From positions 310,001 through 374,000 of the forward strand of contig NZ_AHCD03000027.1 of assembly GCF_000238295.3 (NCBI RefSeq): DNA of 64,000 bases. Reading direction: 5' to 3'. Position 1 is the stretch's first letter. Every line of letters begins with the position of its first letter. Position numbers and translations under genes: made by a program. This document shows positions 1-8,383 of the stretch, one piece after another. Below the pieces are notes generated by a model, which worked only from the letters and a program-made list of their open reading frames with translations, did no database searches and was not told the origin of the DNA. The stretch comes from Pseudoalteromonas rubra (lineage in GTDB: Bacteria; Pseudomonadota; Gammaproteobacteria; Enterobacterales; Alteromonadaceae).

Positions 1-1221
1 ATTGCGACGTACGGCTACCACAGCATATTCGTAAATATTGGGTGAGGCATTGGCATCGATAAACTGCGTGTCGATGACGTTGTCGGCAATCAGCTCAAAC
101 ATAGAGCCTGCGCTGTAATTACGATAAACCCGGTAGCCAAAAATATCGGCTTCTTTGCTGCTATCCCAGCTGAGCATCGTTTTACCATCGGTTTGGGAAA
201 GCGTCAGGTTAGTGACAGGCTGGGGATAAGCAAACTGCTGATCCCGGCGTTTTTGTTCCTGCTGTTGCGCAAAGGCGAGCTGCTGCTGGAACTGACGAGT
301 TGCTTTGCTTAGCTTGGGAGCCTGGCCATCCAATGCGATGCGAAAGCCCTCGGCGGCACCCGCAAAGTCTTCAGGCATCCCGCCGCGTTGTGTCACAGGC
401 CAGATATTCCAGTGCCAGCTGCTGCCGCGCGTAGCGCGCGTTTCACATTGTTCTGACAGGAATGTGCGACCATCGGGGTAGGCATTATTGTAGTTGTCTT
501 CGTAGCAATCACCCATAAACTCTGCAACATTGCTCAGCATATCATGCAGACCATAAGGGTTTGGTTTGTACATGCCGACGACGCTGGCATAGGTCGCATG
601 ATCAACACAATCGGCAAAGCCATCAACGAAATTGACATAAGAGCTGTTAGTGGTGCGTTGCAGCTCATCTTCGCCACTCAGGTCGGCGGTGTTCTCATAC
701 TGACAGACAGAAGGGTGTTTCGGGTCATTGCCAAAATAAAACCGACTTGTGGCAGCGCCGCGTGCCGCATATTCCCATTCTGCTTCACTGGGCAAACGGT
801 AGGGTTTCCCGGTCGTTTTTGCCAGCCAGTCAACATAGGCTTTTGCGCCTGCCCAGCTTACGCAAATAGCAGGCTGAAACTCATTATGAGTCAAGCTGTT
901 ATTATCCCAGCTGCCGGGCGTGTTGCCGATGAACCAGTTGTCCAGCTGATGATAGCACGCCTGCGGAGCTTGAAAGCCGGTGGCCTCAATAAAGCGTCGA
1001 TACTCTCTGACGGTGACCTCGTATTTCCCCAGGCTAAACTCGGGCAGGGTAACAGTATGGACAGGTTGACTGTTTTCGCTTTCTGTACTGCCCATGTCAA
1101 AGCTGCCCGTCGGGACAGTCACCATGATGGGTTCAATGGGCGTAAGAGGTTTGCCGGCTAACGCGGGTGTACTGGCCAGTAGCAGTAAGCTGGTGGAATA
1201 GGGAAGAGTCGCTTTCATCAT
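1..1221 (-). CDS. SUMF1/formylglycine-generating-enzyme-like protein with C-terminal Fn3-like region (3' end outside window)
   Basis: The minus-strand frame is open from the ATG at 1221 to the window edge (about 407 codons). It starts with a signal peptide ending near TPALA. A SUMF1/FGE-sulfatase-type domain follows: GSFDMGS near the start, GKYEVTVREYRRF, QPAICVSWAGAKAYVDWL, RLPSEAEWEYAARG, GLHDMLSNVAEF and a final GFRIAL. This is the C-type-lectin-like fold of formylglycine-generating enzymes and of many secreted non-catalytic relatives. After a Gln-rich linker a fibronectin-III-like stretch begins (TNLTLSQTDGKTMLSWDSS...FGYRVYR). An AGGA ribosome-binding site lies six bases before the double ATG (1221 or 1218). 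Substrate is unknown. The secretion signal and added Fn3 region suggest an envelope or extracellular protein rather than a sulfatase activator, which is inference. Confidence 0.8.
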   Translation of the reverse strand, partial: MMKATLPYSTSLLLLASTPALAGKPLTPIEPIMVTVPTGSFDMGSTESENSQPVHTVTLPEFSLGKYEVTVREYRRFIEATGFQAPQACYHQLDNWFIGNTPGSWDNNSLTHNEFQPAICVSWAGAKAYVDWLAKTTGKPYRLPSEAEWEYAARGAATSRFYFGNDPKHPSVCQYENTADLSGEDELQRTTNSSYVNFVDGFADCVDHATYASVVGMYKPNPYGLHDMLSNVAEFMGDCYEDNYNNAYPDGRTFLSEQCETRATRGSSWHWNIWPVTQRGGMPEDFAGAAEGFRIALDGQAPKLSKATRQFQQQLAFAQQQEQKRRDQQFAYPQPVTNLTLSQTDGKTMLSWDSSKEADIFGYRVYRNYSAGSMFELIADNVIDTQFIDANASPNIYEYAVVAVRRN

Positions 1222-1445
1222 TATTTTTCCTGTAAAAAAGACGGCTTCATCATGCCTAACCTGGAGAGGAGAAATCCTAGCGAATTTTTACAAAGTGATG
1301 AAAATAGAAATATTTTAGAACGATTAGGCTATGAAATTGCACGCAAAATTCTGAATCTAGTACTTATTTTTATCTGAACTACCAGACAGAGATGAAATAG
1401 GAAACAAGGTGAAAATGCAAAAGAAACACGTTATTTGTGTGGAGC

Positions 1446-1470
1446 GTCTGGCCGCAGGGCGCGGCCAGAC
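1446..1470 (-). terminator. GC-rich hairpin after ybiT
   Basis: Perfect 10-bp arms GTCTGGCCGC / GCGGCCAGAC with a 5-nt loop, nine bases beyond the ybiT stop. There is no clear U-tract on the minus-strand side, so it may be a weak terminator or an mRNA 3'-end stabiliser. The rest of 1222-1478 is AT-rich and should carry the promoter of the SUMF1-like gene; no other gene is seen there. Confidence 0.5.
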
Positions 1471-1478
1471 AATCCTCT

Positions 1479-3071
1479 TTATTGCTCTGCGGCCTGTTTT
1501 GCCAGGTACTCGTCGTAGGTGCCCTGGAAGTCAATGATCTGACCGTCTTTGATTTCCCAGATACGAGTCGCCAAAGAGGAGACGAACTGGCGGTCGTGCG
1601 ATACGAAGAACAAGGTGCCTTCGTATTGCTCCAGTGCCATATTCAGTGATTCGATAGACTCCATGTCCATGTGGTTAGTTGGCTCATCCATCAGCAGAAT
1701 GTTTGGCTTGTGCATCATCAGTTTGCCAAACAGCATTCGGCCCTGCTCACCTCCGGAAATCACTTTCACTGATTTCTTAATGTCGTTTTGCGAGAACAAC
1801 ATACGACCGAGGAAACCGCGAACCACCTGCTCGTCGTCACCTTCCTGTTGCCATTGCTCCATCCACTGGAACAGGTCCAGGTCTTTCTCGAACTCGTCCG
1901 CGTGATCCTGAGCATAGTAACCAATGTTGGCATTTTCTGACCATTTAAACGCCCCCGATTTTGGCGCCATGCGGCCAGCCAGGGTATTCAGCAGGGTGGT
2001 TTTACCCACGCCGTTTTCACCGATGATCGCGACTTTTTCACCCACCTCAACCAGGCCATTGAGGCCGCTGAACAGCACGTCTTCATAGCCTTGTGACAGG
2101 GTTTCCAGCTCCAGTGCATTCCGGAATAGCTGTTTGGACTGTTCGAAGCGAATAAACGGATTCTGACGGCTCGACGCTTTAACTTCTTCCAGCTGGATCT
2201 TGTCAATTTGCTTGGCACGCGATGTAGCCTGCTTCGCTTTTGAAGCGTTTGCCGAGAAGCGTGATACAAACTGTTGAAGTTCAGTTATCTGGGCTTTTTT
2301 CTTAGCGTTGTCAGCTAGCAGACGTTCCCGCGCCTGAGTGGCTGCAAGCATATATTCGTCGTAGTTGCCCGGGTAAATGCGTAACTCGCCGTAGTCGATA
2401 TCAGCCATATGCGTACACACAGAATTCAGGAAGTGACGGTCGTGCGAGATGATGATCATGGTGCAGTCGCGCTGGTTTAGTACATCTTCCAGCCACTTGA
2501 TGGTATAGATGTCGAGGTTGTTGGTTGGTTCGTCGAGCAGCATGATGTCCGGTTCGGCAAACAGTACTTGTGCCAGCAGCACTCGCAGTTTCCAGCCCGG
2601 AGCCACTTCTGACATAGGTCCGTAATGTTGTTCTGTCGGAATGCCCACGCCTAACAGCAGCTCACCCGCTTTGGCTTCAGCCGCATACCCATCCATTTCG
2701 GCAAATTGGGTTTCCAGATCCGCCACTTTCATGCCGTCTTCTTCACTCATCTCCGGCAAAGCATAAATGCGGTCACGTTCTTGTTTGATTTCCCACAGCT
2801 CTTTGTGGCCCATGATAACGGTATCGACCACTGAGAATTCTTCGTAGGCAAACTGATCCTGGTTCAGCTTGGCAATGCGCTCATTCGGGTCATAAGACAC
2901 GTTACCTGCGCTGGCTTCAAGCTCTTTGCTGAGGATCTTCATAAAGGTTGATTTACCACAGCCATTGGCGCCGATCAGACCATAGCGATTACCGTCGCCA
3001 AATTTAACCGAGATATTTTCAAACAGTGGCTTAGCGCCAAACTGCATGGTGATGTTGTTACAAGACAGCAT
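1479..3071 (-). CDS. ybiT: ABC-F family ATPase YbiT
   Basis: The 530-residue protein matches the length and recalled sequence of E. coli YbiT, a soluble ABC-F protein of the ribosome-associated EttA/Uup/YheS group; it has no membrane segments. Two nucleotide-binding domains are visible: Walker A GANGCGKST near residue 35 and GENGVGKTT near 352, and Walker B LLDEPTNNLD and LLMDEPTNHMD. They are separated by the charged ABC-F linker (ARERLLADNAKKKAQITELQQFVSRFSAN), which in the family reaches toward the ribosomal peptidyl-transferase centre. The second signature reads ISGGEQGRM instead of the usual LSGGEKGR, a mild variant. The gene is monocistronic. Its likely role is relief of particular translation stalls. 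Confidence 0.93.
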   Translation of the reverse strand: MLSCNNITMQFGAKPLFENISVKFGDGNRYGLIGANGCGKSTFMKILSKELEASAGNVSYDPNERIAKLNQDQFAYEEFSVVDTVIMGHKELWEIKQERDRIYALPEMSEEDGMKVADLETQFAEMDGYAAEAKAGELLLGVGIPTEQHYGPMSEVAPGWKLRVLLAQVLFAEPDIMLLDEPTNNLDIYTIKWLEDVLNQRDCTMIIISHDRHFLNSVCTHMADIDYGELRIYPGNYDEYMLAATQARERLLADNAKKKAQITELQQFVSRFSANASKAKQATSRAKQIDKIQLEEVKASSRQNPFIRFEQSKQLFRNALELETLSQGYEDVLFSGLNGLVEVGEKVAIIGENGVGKTTLLNTLAGRMAPKSGAFKWSENANIGYYAQDHADEFEKDLDLFQWMEQWQQEGDDEQVVRGFLGRMLFSQNDIKKSVKVISGGEQGRMLFGKLMMHKPNILLMDEPTNHMDMESIESLNMALEQYEGTLFFVSHDRQFVSSLATRIWEIKDGQIIDFQGTYDEYLAKQAAEQ

Positions 3072-3094
3072 AAGGGGTGCTCATTAAATTCAAT

Positions 3095-3123
3095 TGCCGC
3101 GATTTTAGCATTAAATCGCGGCA
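3095..3123 (-). terminator. Hairpin between HAD phosphatase gene and ybiT
   Basis: Perfect 11-bp arms TGCCGCGATTT / AAATCGCGGCA around a 7-nt loop, 21 bases after the HAD gene stop on the minus strand. The following minus-strand sequence is only moderately U-rich (ATTGAATTT). Best read as the terminator of the HAD gene, separating it from ybiT. Confidence 0.55.
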
Positions 3124-3144
3124 GGGGGGGAGCAAGGTGCGGGT

Positions 3145-3897
3145 TTATACACAAAGATTATTTGCTAACTGGTGTAGGCTCAACGCGACTGTTTGCTCGG
3201 TTAATTGAACGTACTCACAATTCGGTGTGATCTGTTCACCGACAACATAAGCTTGCTGGGCGGCTTCCAGCATTGCAATGTCGTTGACATCGTTACCAAA
3301 ACACACGGTTTGCTGCATATTCAGGCCAAGCTCTAGCAGCGCTGTGAGCTTGTTGCTGCGTGCGGGCACCAGATCAAAACAATGGTGGCCATTATGATGA
3401 TAGATTTCAAAGCTGTTCAGGGTCTGCTCGCACATGAGCTTGACCTGATCATGATGCTCATCTTCCAGGATCAGGAGTTTGACTATGGGCTCATGTCTTA
3501 GGGTCTGATTGCAGCCTGGCGGGACACCGAGCTCGGCCACATGCTGATGAAAATGATGAGGCTTATCGGAGATGGCATACTGCCAGTGGCCGTCAAATAA
3601 ATACGCTATCTGGTGGTTGTCGAGCCAAGCAAGTAAGGCTCCCACCTGAGCCGGGTCGAAGCTGTGTGCTTTGACCACCGCTTTGTTTTGACTGAACATA
3701 GCGCCATTGCAGCCAATAATAGGGTGGTGCCAGAAGCACTCAGGGAAGACGGGGAGCGTATCTCTTAGTGGTCGGGCTGTGGCGAAGTATACGTTGCCAC
3801 CACTGCGCTCAAGTGCTAACAGGCCATCCCTTATGTCGTCATGCATGCGTTGGGCTTGGAATACGGTCGTGCCATCTAAATCAAAAACAAAATTCAT
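3145..3897 (-). CDS. HAD superfamily (Cof/IIB-type) phosphatase
   Basis: About 250 residues. Motif I is FVFDLDGTTV at the extreme N-terminus (nucleophile Asp and acid/base Asp), and the C-terminal motif IV is GNDVNDIAMLEAA, which holds the Mg-binding Asp pair. Length and layout fit the Cof-type IIB HAD phosphatases that act on sugar phosphates and similar metabolites; the substrate cannot be told. The open frame extends six codons upstream to a TTG, but the ATG at 3897 puts the DxD motif at the usual distance from the start and is preceded by GGAT. It lies divergent from an AraC regulator 95 bp away, which may control it (inference). Confidence 0.8.
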   Translation of the reverse strand: MNFVFDLDGTTVFQAQRMHDDIRDGLLALERSGGNVYFATARPLRDTLPVFPECFWHHPIIGCNGAMFSQNKAVVKAHSFDPAQVGALLAWLDNHQIAYLFDGHWQYAISDKPHHFHQHVAELGVPPGCNQTLRHEPIVKLLILEDEHHDQVKLMCEQTLNSFEIYHHNGHHCFDLVPARSNKLTALLELGLNMQQTVCFGNDVNDIAMLEAAQQAYVVGEQITPNCEYVQLTEQTVALSLHQLANNLCV

Positions 3898-3992
3898 CGT
3901 TACATCCAGGTACAAAAGAGAGCGTTTACTTTGCCAAACTAACCACTTAATATTTTAGTTATTAGCTCATTGTTTATATATATTGGCTCCAA

Positions 3993-4832
3993 TTGACCGT
4001 CAATACCGGAAAACCCGTACCGATCCGATTTGCACTGAATCAATCTGTACAAGTTAAATACATCGAAAAACAAAAGGTCATGTTTGAGTGGCATCAGCAT
4101 GATTGCTTCGAACTGATCCTGACTATCGGAGCACAGGGCAGTGGATTTATCGGTACTGCCATTCATGAATTTGATGACATTGACCTGGCGTTGGTGGCAC
4201 CCGGAGTGCCCCATACCTGGGACAGTCAGGCACCCAATGATACGGCTGAGCTGGTTGTGGTCGTGCTATGGCCTAAGGCACTATTGGACTGCGCCATTGC
4301 GGAGCTGGCAGACTTGCAAGGCTGGCTTGAGCGTATTGAAAGTGGGCTGGTCTTCAGTCGGGATGCTGCTGAGCAGGTGCGTGAACAGTGTCTGGCGCTT
4401 CACAAGGCAAGCCCGGTTGGTCGGTTGACTTTGCTATGTGAGATACTGACGGAGCTGCGCGCCCGTCCTGCCAAAGGGATCCGGCTTGCTCATTCGCGTA
4501 TCTCAGAACGGTTAGCGCGTGTTCAGGCCTTCATTGCCAGTCAGGTTGACAATCCACCCAGTCAGGCTCAGTGTGCAGCGCATATCAATGTCAGCACTGC
4601 GACGTTAAAACGGTGGTTTCAGCAAGAACTTGGCTGTTCTTTTTCTCAATATTGCGCGCTACTGCGCTGTCAGCGTGCCCAGCATTTACTGGCAACTGAG
4701 CATCGGCCTATTGGGGTGGTGGCACAACAATGCGGCTTTGTCAGTGCAGCCTACTTTAATCAGTTTTTTAAAGCACAAACAGGTATGACACCCAGTGCCT
4801 ATCGGCGTCAGTTTAGTTGGCGTAAGCGTTAG
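3993..4832 (+). CDS. AraC family transcriptional regulator (cupin sensor domain)
   Basis: The 279-residue frame has an N-terminal cupin-like sensor (WHQHDCFELILTIG...GFIGT...LVAPGVPHTW) and a C-terminal AraC DNA-binding domain. Helix-turn-helix elements are visible at HINVSTATLKRWFQQELGCSFSQY and in IGVVAQQCGFVSAAYFNQFFKAQTGMTPSAYRR. The best start is uncertain: the frame opens at TTG 3993 without a convincing ribosome-binding site, and the first in-frame ATG (4079) would cut into the cupin. It is divergent from the HAD phosphatase gene and its end overlaps the convergent usher gene by 4 bp. Ligand and targets are unknown. Confidence 0.8.
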   Translation: MTVNTGKPVPIRFALNQSVQVKYIEKQKVMFEWHQHDCFELILTIGAQGSGFIGTAIHEFDDIDLALVAPGVPHTWDSQAPNDTAELVVVVLWPKALLDCAIAELADLQGWLERIESGLVFSRDAAEQVREQCLALHKASPVGRLTLLCEILTELRARPAKGIRLAHSRISERLARVQAFIASQVDNPPSQAQCAAHINVSTATLKRWFQQELGCSFSQYCALLRCQRAQHLLATEHRPIGVVAQQCGFVSAAYFNQFFKAQTGMTPSAYRRQFSWRKR

Positions 4833-7318
4833 CTTTTGGGTTGCGTTGGGGGAGTTGGAAACAGTGTCAAATCATCCAGTATGACCAGCTGTTCGCTGTT
4901 TTCATCCAGCGTAAAGCGTAACTGGCAAGGGTCACAGGTAAGCGTTTTTTGGGCCAAGTAGTGTGGAGAGACTTCTAGGTGATATTTTCCCTGCTTTAAC
5001 TTGTCAAAAAAGAAAAAGCCATCTGATTCTGTGTAGATGATGGTTTGTTCACCGCTGGTTTCTCGGGTCAGTTGCAGCGCCACCCGGCCAGTGAGGTCTG
5101 CAAGTTTGCCGTCGTCATTACGCAGGGAAATGATGCCCTCAGCTTCGAATTGCAGGTGAAAAGGGACGTCAACAATGGGCTGAGCACCTGGATGCAGGTC
5201 GGCTTCTATGAGTCCAAACTGAGGTTGTAAGTACAGGACGTCCAACTCATTGTGTTCTACTTCCAGTGTCACAGGACGATTTGCGGGTAGGTGAAGCACT
5301 GTTCTGGCTTGTGGATGAGAAACAGTGTCAACCTTGTTGCCATGCATCATCACGGCAATATCAGGTAAATACTGGTCTTGTTCATCAAAACGTTGATTGT
5401 TATTACGATCATAAAACGCGCGCAGTTTGACAGAGCTGCTCTGTCGACCACTTTGGCTGCTGATGGTGCTAAGCGGTCTTGAACCGTAAAACGAAAATGA
5501 GCAAGACAAGCCAAATTGCCAGCCATTGCTTTCATGGTAGGTGGCACTGGCATTGACAGCCATCGCATCGAAGGTTTTTGACAATGTAAAAGACGTGGCA
5601 TTACGGCGCTGAGTGAAGGAGCGGCGCAGTTGCAAAGAGCCGTGATAGCCGTTGAACTGATTGGCGTAACTGAGCGCCAGTGAATGTTGTTCAAACAAGC
5701 CGGTTGACTTGTTCCAATTAAACCTCGCTCTGCCCCAATTGCCAAACAGGCTACCAATCATAGAGTATTGCTGCTCATGCGCGTCATCTCCCCTAATTTG
5801 ACTGACGTTTGTGCTGACACTGCCTGAGTCGGCCTGGTAGCTGAGGTAGCCATCAACAGATTTATAATGTAATTCATTTATCTGGCTGAGGCCTAAAGTT
5901 GAACTAAGCTGCCAGCGATTGAATGTCTGCTCATAATTCAGCGTATTGATATTTTCCTTACCAAACTGACCATAACCACGCTGGGACGCAAGGCTTAAAG
6001 TTTGTGTGGTACTCAGTGGGGTCAGCCATTTCAGATCATAGTGGAACTGCTCATGTCCGCCCGCTTTGAGGCTCCATTTGGCATCGGTTGCTCTATTTGC
6101 CCGCTCCCAGCCCAGATACCATAAGAATGTTTTCTGGCGGGGGTTTTCCAGCCATTCGCCACCAAGGTTTATTTCGTCCCGGGCACTGGCGACATAGTTC
6201 AATTGTGAGTTGAAGTATTTTTCCTGTGGGTTAAAACGTCTTTTTTTGAGTATTGATGCTTTGGTTGTGTAGGCCGTTAAGTTGGTATACCACTGCCCGG
6301 GTTTATAGCCAGAGTGCGCCTGATGGGTGACTGCCCGGCGAACGCGTTTTCCGTCTGGCGACTGGATCATCAAGTGATAACTGTGATTCGAGTTAAACAC
6401 CTGGAGCGGCCGAAAGCGGTACTGACCATTGGCTGTTACCCGCACCAGGTCAAATAGCACATCATTGCGATAGAGCTCGACGTCACTGCCAGGTTCCGCA
6501 TAGCCCTGGATGATGAGAGGTTTACTCGCGCTGCTGTGCGTCGCCCCATATTGCACGCCCAGACCGCTTCCGCCGGTTTGCAGCAGTGCGCCTGTGATAC
6601 CCTGCAAATCGCCAAACTGATATTCGCTGAGCTCTGTGAGACTGCGGGAGAGCTGAAAGCGCCCATTGCGTTTATCGTTGTCAGAGTCTGTGAATATGAT
6701 TTGTGCCTGATGGTGCGCTAAATCCTGATTAACAGAAACATAGGCTGAAGCGCTGGAATTTTGTTTGCTATCCGATGCAGACAGTTGCACATCGACATAA
6801 GGTGCTGTGTACCATTGATACTGGTCGTTCAAAACAAGCTGGTTGGCGCGTTTTCGCTGCATTGCAGCAAGGATATTTTTTCGTGCCTCGCGTTTTTTTT
6901 CCTGTGAGCTGGGGTGTCTTTCCCGGGTGTCAAAAACCAGCACCTGAGTGCGCGTATTAAAGTCTGATTCAATGCCGAGTGCCGCCAGCATGTCAAGCTG
7001 GATATGAGGCTCTCCATCTAACGTAACCCAGTGTGTTTCATCCAGTTCAATATCGATTTTCTCACCCCAGAGTTCACCGGACAAGCGTTTGCCTGACGGG
7101 TCTATAATGAGGTGGCTAACGAGCAGGGCATTGAGATTATTCTGGGATAAATAATAATCTTCGTAGTTGTCGGTGAGTAATTCTGCCCCTTCGGGAAAGT
7201 TCTGCTGGTCGACATACAGATCCGCAAACACAAAGTCCGCAATATCGCCTACTTCCCGGGCTGAAGTGTGCGTGCAAAAAAATGACAATAGAAAGAATAA
7301 AACGTATAGATACTGCAT
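4829..7318 (-). CDS. Fimbrial outer-membrane usher-like protein
   Basis: 829 residues with a clear signal peptide (MQYLYVLFFLLSFFCTHTSA). The sequence is rich in alternating beta strands typical of a large outer-membrane barrel. A plug-like Ig module is visible at GYAEPGSDVELYRNDVLFDL...NGQYRF, preceded by FGDLQGITGALLQTGGSGLGVQYG, which resembles usher barrel strands. The C-terminus carries a carboxypeptidase-regulatory/SdrD-like module (RAFYDRNNNQRFDEQDQYLPDIAV) and a second Ig-like part. Chaperone and two pilin-like subunits lie directly upstream, so it is the pore and assembly platform of a chaperone-usher fibre, probably of the alternate (CS1-like) group rather than the classical FimD group. 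Translation is probably limited by the hairpin just before the start. Confidence 0.75.
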   Translation of the reverse strand: MQYLYVLFFLLSFFCTHTSAREVGDIADFVFADLYVDQQNFPEGAELLTDNYEDYYLSQNNLNALLVSHLIIDPSGKRLSGELWGEKIDIELDETHWVTLDGEPHIQLDMLAALGIESDFNTRTQVLVFDTRERHPSSQEKKREARKNILAAMQRKRANQLVLNDQYQWYTAPYVDVQLSASDSKQNSSASAYVSVNQDLAHHQAQIIFTDSDNDKRNGRFQLSRSLTELSEYQFGDLQGITGALLQTGGSGLGVQYGATHSSASKPLIIQGYAEPGSDVELYRNDVLFDLVRVTANGQYRFRPLQVFNSNHSYHLMIQSPDGKRVRRAVTHQAHSGYKPGQWYTNLTAYTTKASILKKRRFNPQEKYFNSQLNYVASARDEINLGGEWLENPRQKTFLWYLGWERANRATDAKWSLKAGGHEQFHYDLKWLTPLSTTQTLSLASQRGYGQFGKENINTLNYEQTFNRWQLSSTLGLSQINELHYKSVDGYLSYQADSGSVSTNVSQIRGDDAHEQQYSMIGSLFGNWGRARFNWNKSTGLFEQHSLALSYANQFNGYHGSLQLRRSFTQRRNATSFTLSKTFDAMAVNASATYHESNGWQFGLSCSFSFYGSRPLSTISSQSGRQSSSVKLRAFYDRNNNQRFDEQDQYLPDIAVMMHGNKVDTVSHPQARTVLHLPANRPVTLEVEHNELDVLYLQPQFGLIEADLHPGAQPIVDVPFHLQFEAEGIISLRNDDGKLADLTGRVALQLTRETSGEQTIIYTESDGFFFFDKLKQGKYHLEVSPHYLAQKTLTCDPCQLRFTLDENSEQLVILDDLTLFPTPPTQPKS

Positions 7319-7320
7319 GG

Positions 7321-7347
7321 TAAAGGCCCGGCTGGGCCGGGCCTTTA
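7321..7347 (-). promoter_or_regulatory. Very stable hairpin immediately upstream of the usher start codon
   Basis: Perfect 12-bp arms TAAAGGCCCGGC / GCCGGGCCTTTA around a 3-nt loop (7333-7335), ending only two bases before the usher ATG (7318) and beginning 16 bases after the stop of the upstream subunit gene. It covers the position where the usher ribosome-binding site should be. On the minus strand it is followed by UUUA-C, so it could partly terminate transcription, block translation initiation, or protect the upstream subunit mRNA. Each would lower usher output relative to subunits. Confidence 0.7.
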
Positions 7348-7363
7348 AGGGAACTTAGTGATA

Positions 7364-7864
7364 TTACTGGTAAGCTGCAACAAAGTCATAGCTAAATGAT
7401 TTGGTACCAGGTGCATTGATTGCGACGTCTTTATCGTCCAGTACAATGCTGGCAGCGAATGAGACGCTGGCTTCACCTGCGTTATCCAGTTGAGCACCTG
7501 CTGTCATGTCAGCCATGGTAAAGCGAAGTCCATCCTGCGTCTGATCTGGCGCGGAAAATGTGTAGACAACTTGTGCGTGAGGCGTGCCTGATACGGTGAA
7601 AGTGGCGCGTTTACCGCCAACGTTGGCATCGTTACACAGGGCGGATGCGATTGGGTTTGGCATTGGGGTTTCTATGGCGTAACAAGAGTCACCGTTTTTC
7701 GACGCTTCGTTTACCAAAAGCTCAGGAAAGCTCATAGCGGTTGTTTGTGCAATTTGCAGTGGTGCGCGCTCAACCACCAGGTTAACATCAACCTGATAAG
7801 TCGCTGCGGCTGAACCAAAACTCATAACTAACAGTGCAAGTGTGCTGGAGGCTTTTTTAAACAT
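7364..7864 (-). CDS. DUF4402-like fimbrial subunit (major pilin candidate)
   Basis: 166 residues with a signal peptide ending near SAAA before TYQVDV, then a beta-rich secreted domain. Two cysteines (around DSCYAIE and SALCNDAN) could form a disulfide, and the C-terminus alternates strands (KSFSYDFVAAYQ). It shares layout and ending (YxFxYxxxALYQ/AAYQ) with the neighbouring 166-residue protein, so the two are paralogues. AAGGA lies eight bases before the ATG. Position between a chaperone and an usher supports a pilus subunit role. The upstream ribosome-binding site and the hairpin after the gene suggest strong expression, as expected of the major subunit (inference). Confidence 0.65.
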   Translation of the reverse strand: MFKKASSTLALLVMSFGSAAATYQVDVNLVVERAPLQIAQTTAMSFPELLVNEASKNGDSCYAIETPMPNPIASALCNDANVGGKRATFTVSGTPHAQVVYTFSAPDQTQDGLRFTMADMTAGAQLDNAGEASVSFAASIVLDDKDVAINAPGTKSFSYDFVAAYQ

Positions 7865-7882
7865 TGTTTATTTCCTTAATTA

Positions 7883-8383
7883 TTATTGATATAGCGCAGT
7901 AACTGTGTAGCTGAATGCGTATTCGCCGCTGCCTGTTTCATGAGCGTTACTGAGCGTTACAATACCTCCTGCACTAAATGTGCCAACTCCACTTTTTTTT
8001 ATTCTTACGCGCTTACTAAAGCCTCCTGATTTATTCTGTACGGTAAAGGTAAGACCTTGTTTGGTTTCATTGCCAAAAACGTGTATGTTCACGTAGCTTC
8101 TGGGCTCACCGCTAATTTCAAACTCTGCTTTGTAGCCTCTTAGGCCCGGACAAAGTGATTTTTTTACGGCTTTTTTATTTTTTTTGCCATTGGCCTTACA
8201 AAAAGCCCCATCCCAGGTTGCGGGTGTCTGTTTTAGCTGGGGAAACGTCATGGGCGCCAATAAATTGATACTGACCCCATTAAATTGACCGGCCTGGCGT
8301 TGCTGCTGCTTCAGATATGTCAATGTATCGACACTTTGCGCAGACGCGACTAACCATACGCCAGTCAATAAGCCGACAGCCAT
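7883..8383 (-). CDS. DUF4402-like fimbrial subunit (second pilin)
   Basis: 166 residues. The N-terminal hydrophobic segment (MAVGLLTGVWLVASAQS) is a short signal peptide. The mature part has two cysteines (DGAFCKANG and KKSLCPGLRG), an unusually Lys-rich loop between them (GKKNKKAVKKS), and the same C-terminal pattern as the downstream subunit (GEYAFSYTVTALYQ). Its ATG overlaps the chaperone stop (TAATG), so it is translationally coupled. It is probably a minor or tip subunit, since the coupled position normally gives lower and fixed expression; this is inference. Confidence 0.62.
   Translation of the reverse strand: MAVGLLTGVWLVASAQSVDTLTYLKQQQRQAGQFNGVSINLLAPMTFPQLKQTPATWDGAFCKANGKKNKKAVKKSLCPGLRGYKAEFEISGEPRSYVNIHVFGNETKQGLTFTVQNKSGGFSKRVRIKKSGVGTFSAGGIVTLSNAHETGSGEYAFSYTVTALYQ

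Noticed and set aside
544..1161. 205-codon plus-strand frame at the window start
   Set aside because: It lies inside the SUMF1-type gene on the other strand, whose motifs are clear, and itself shows no domain.
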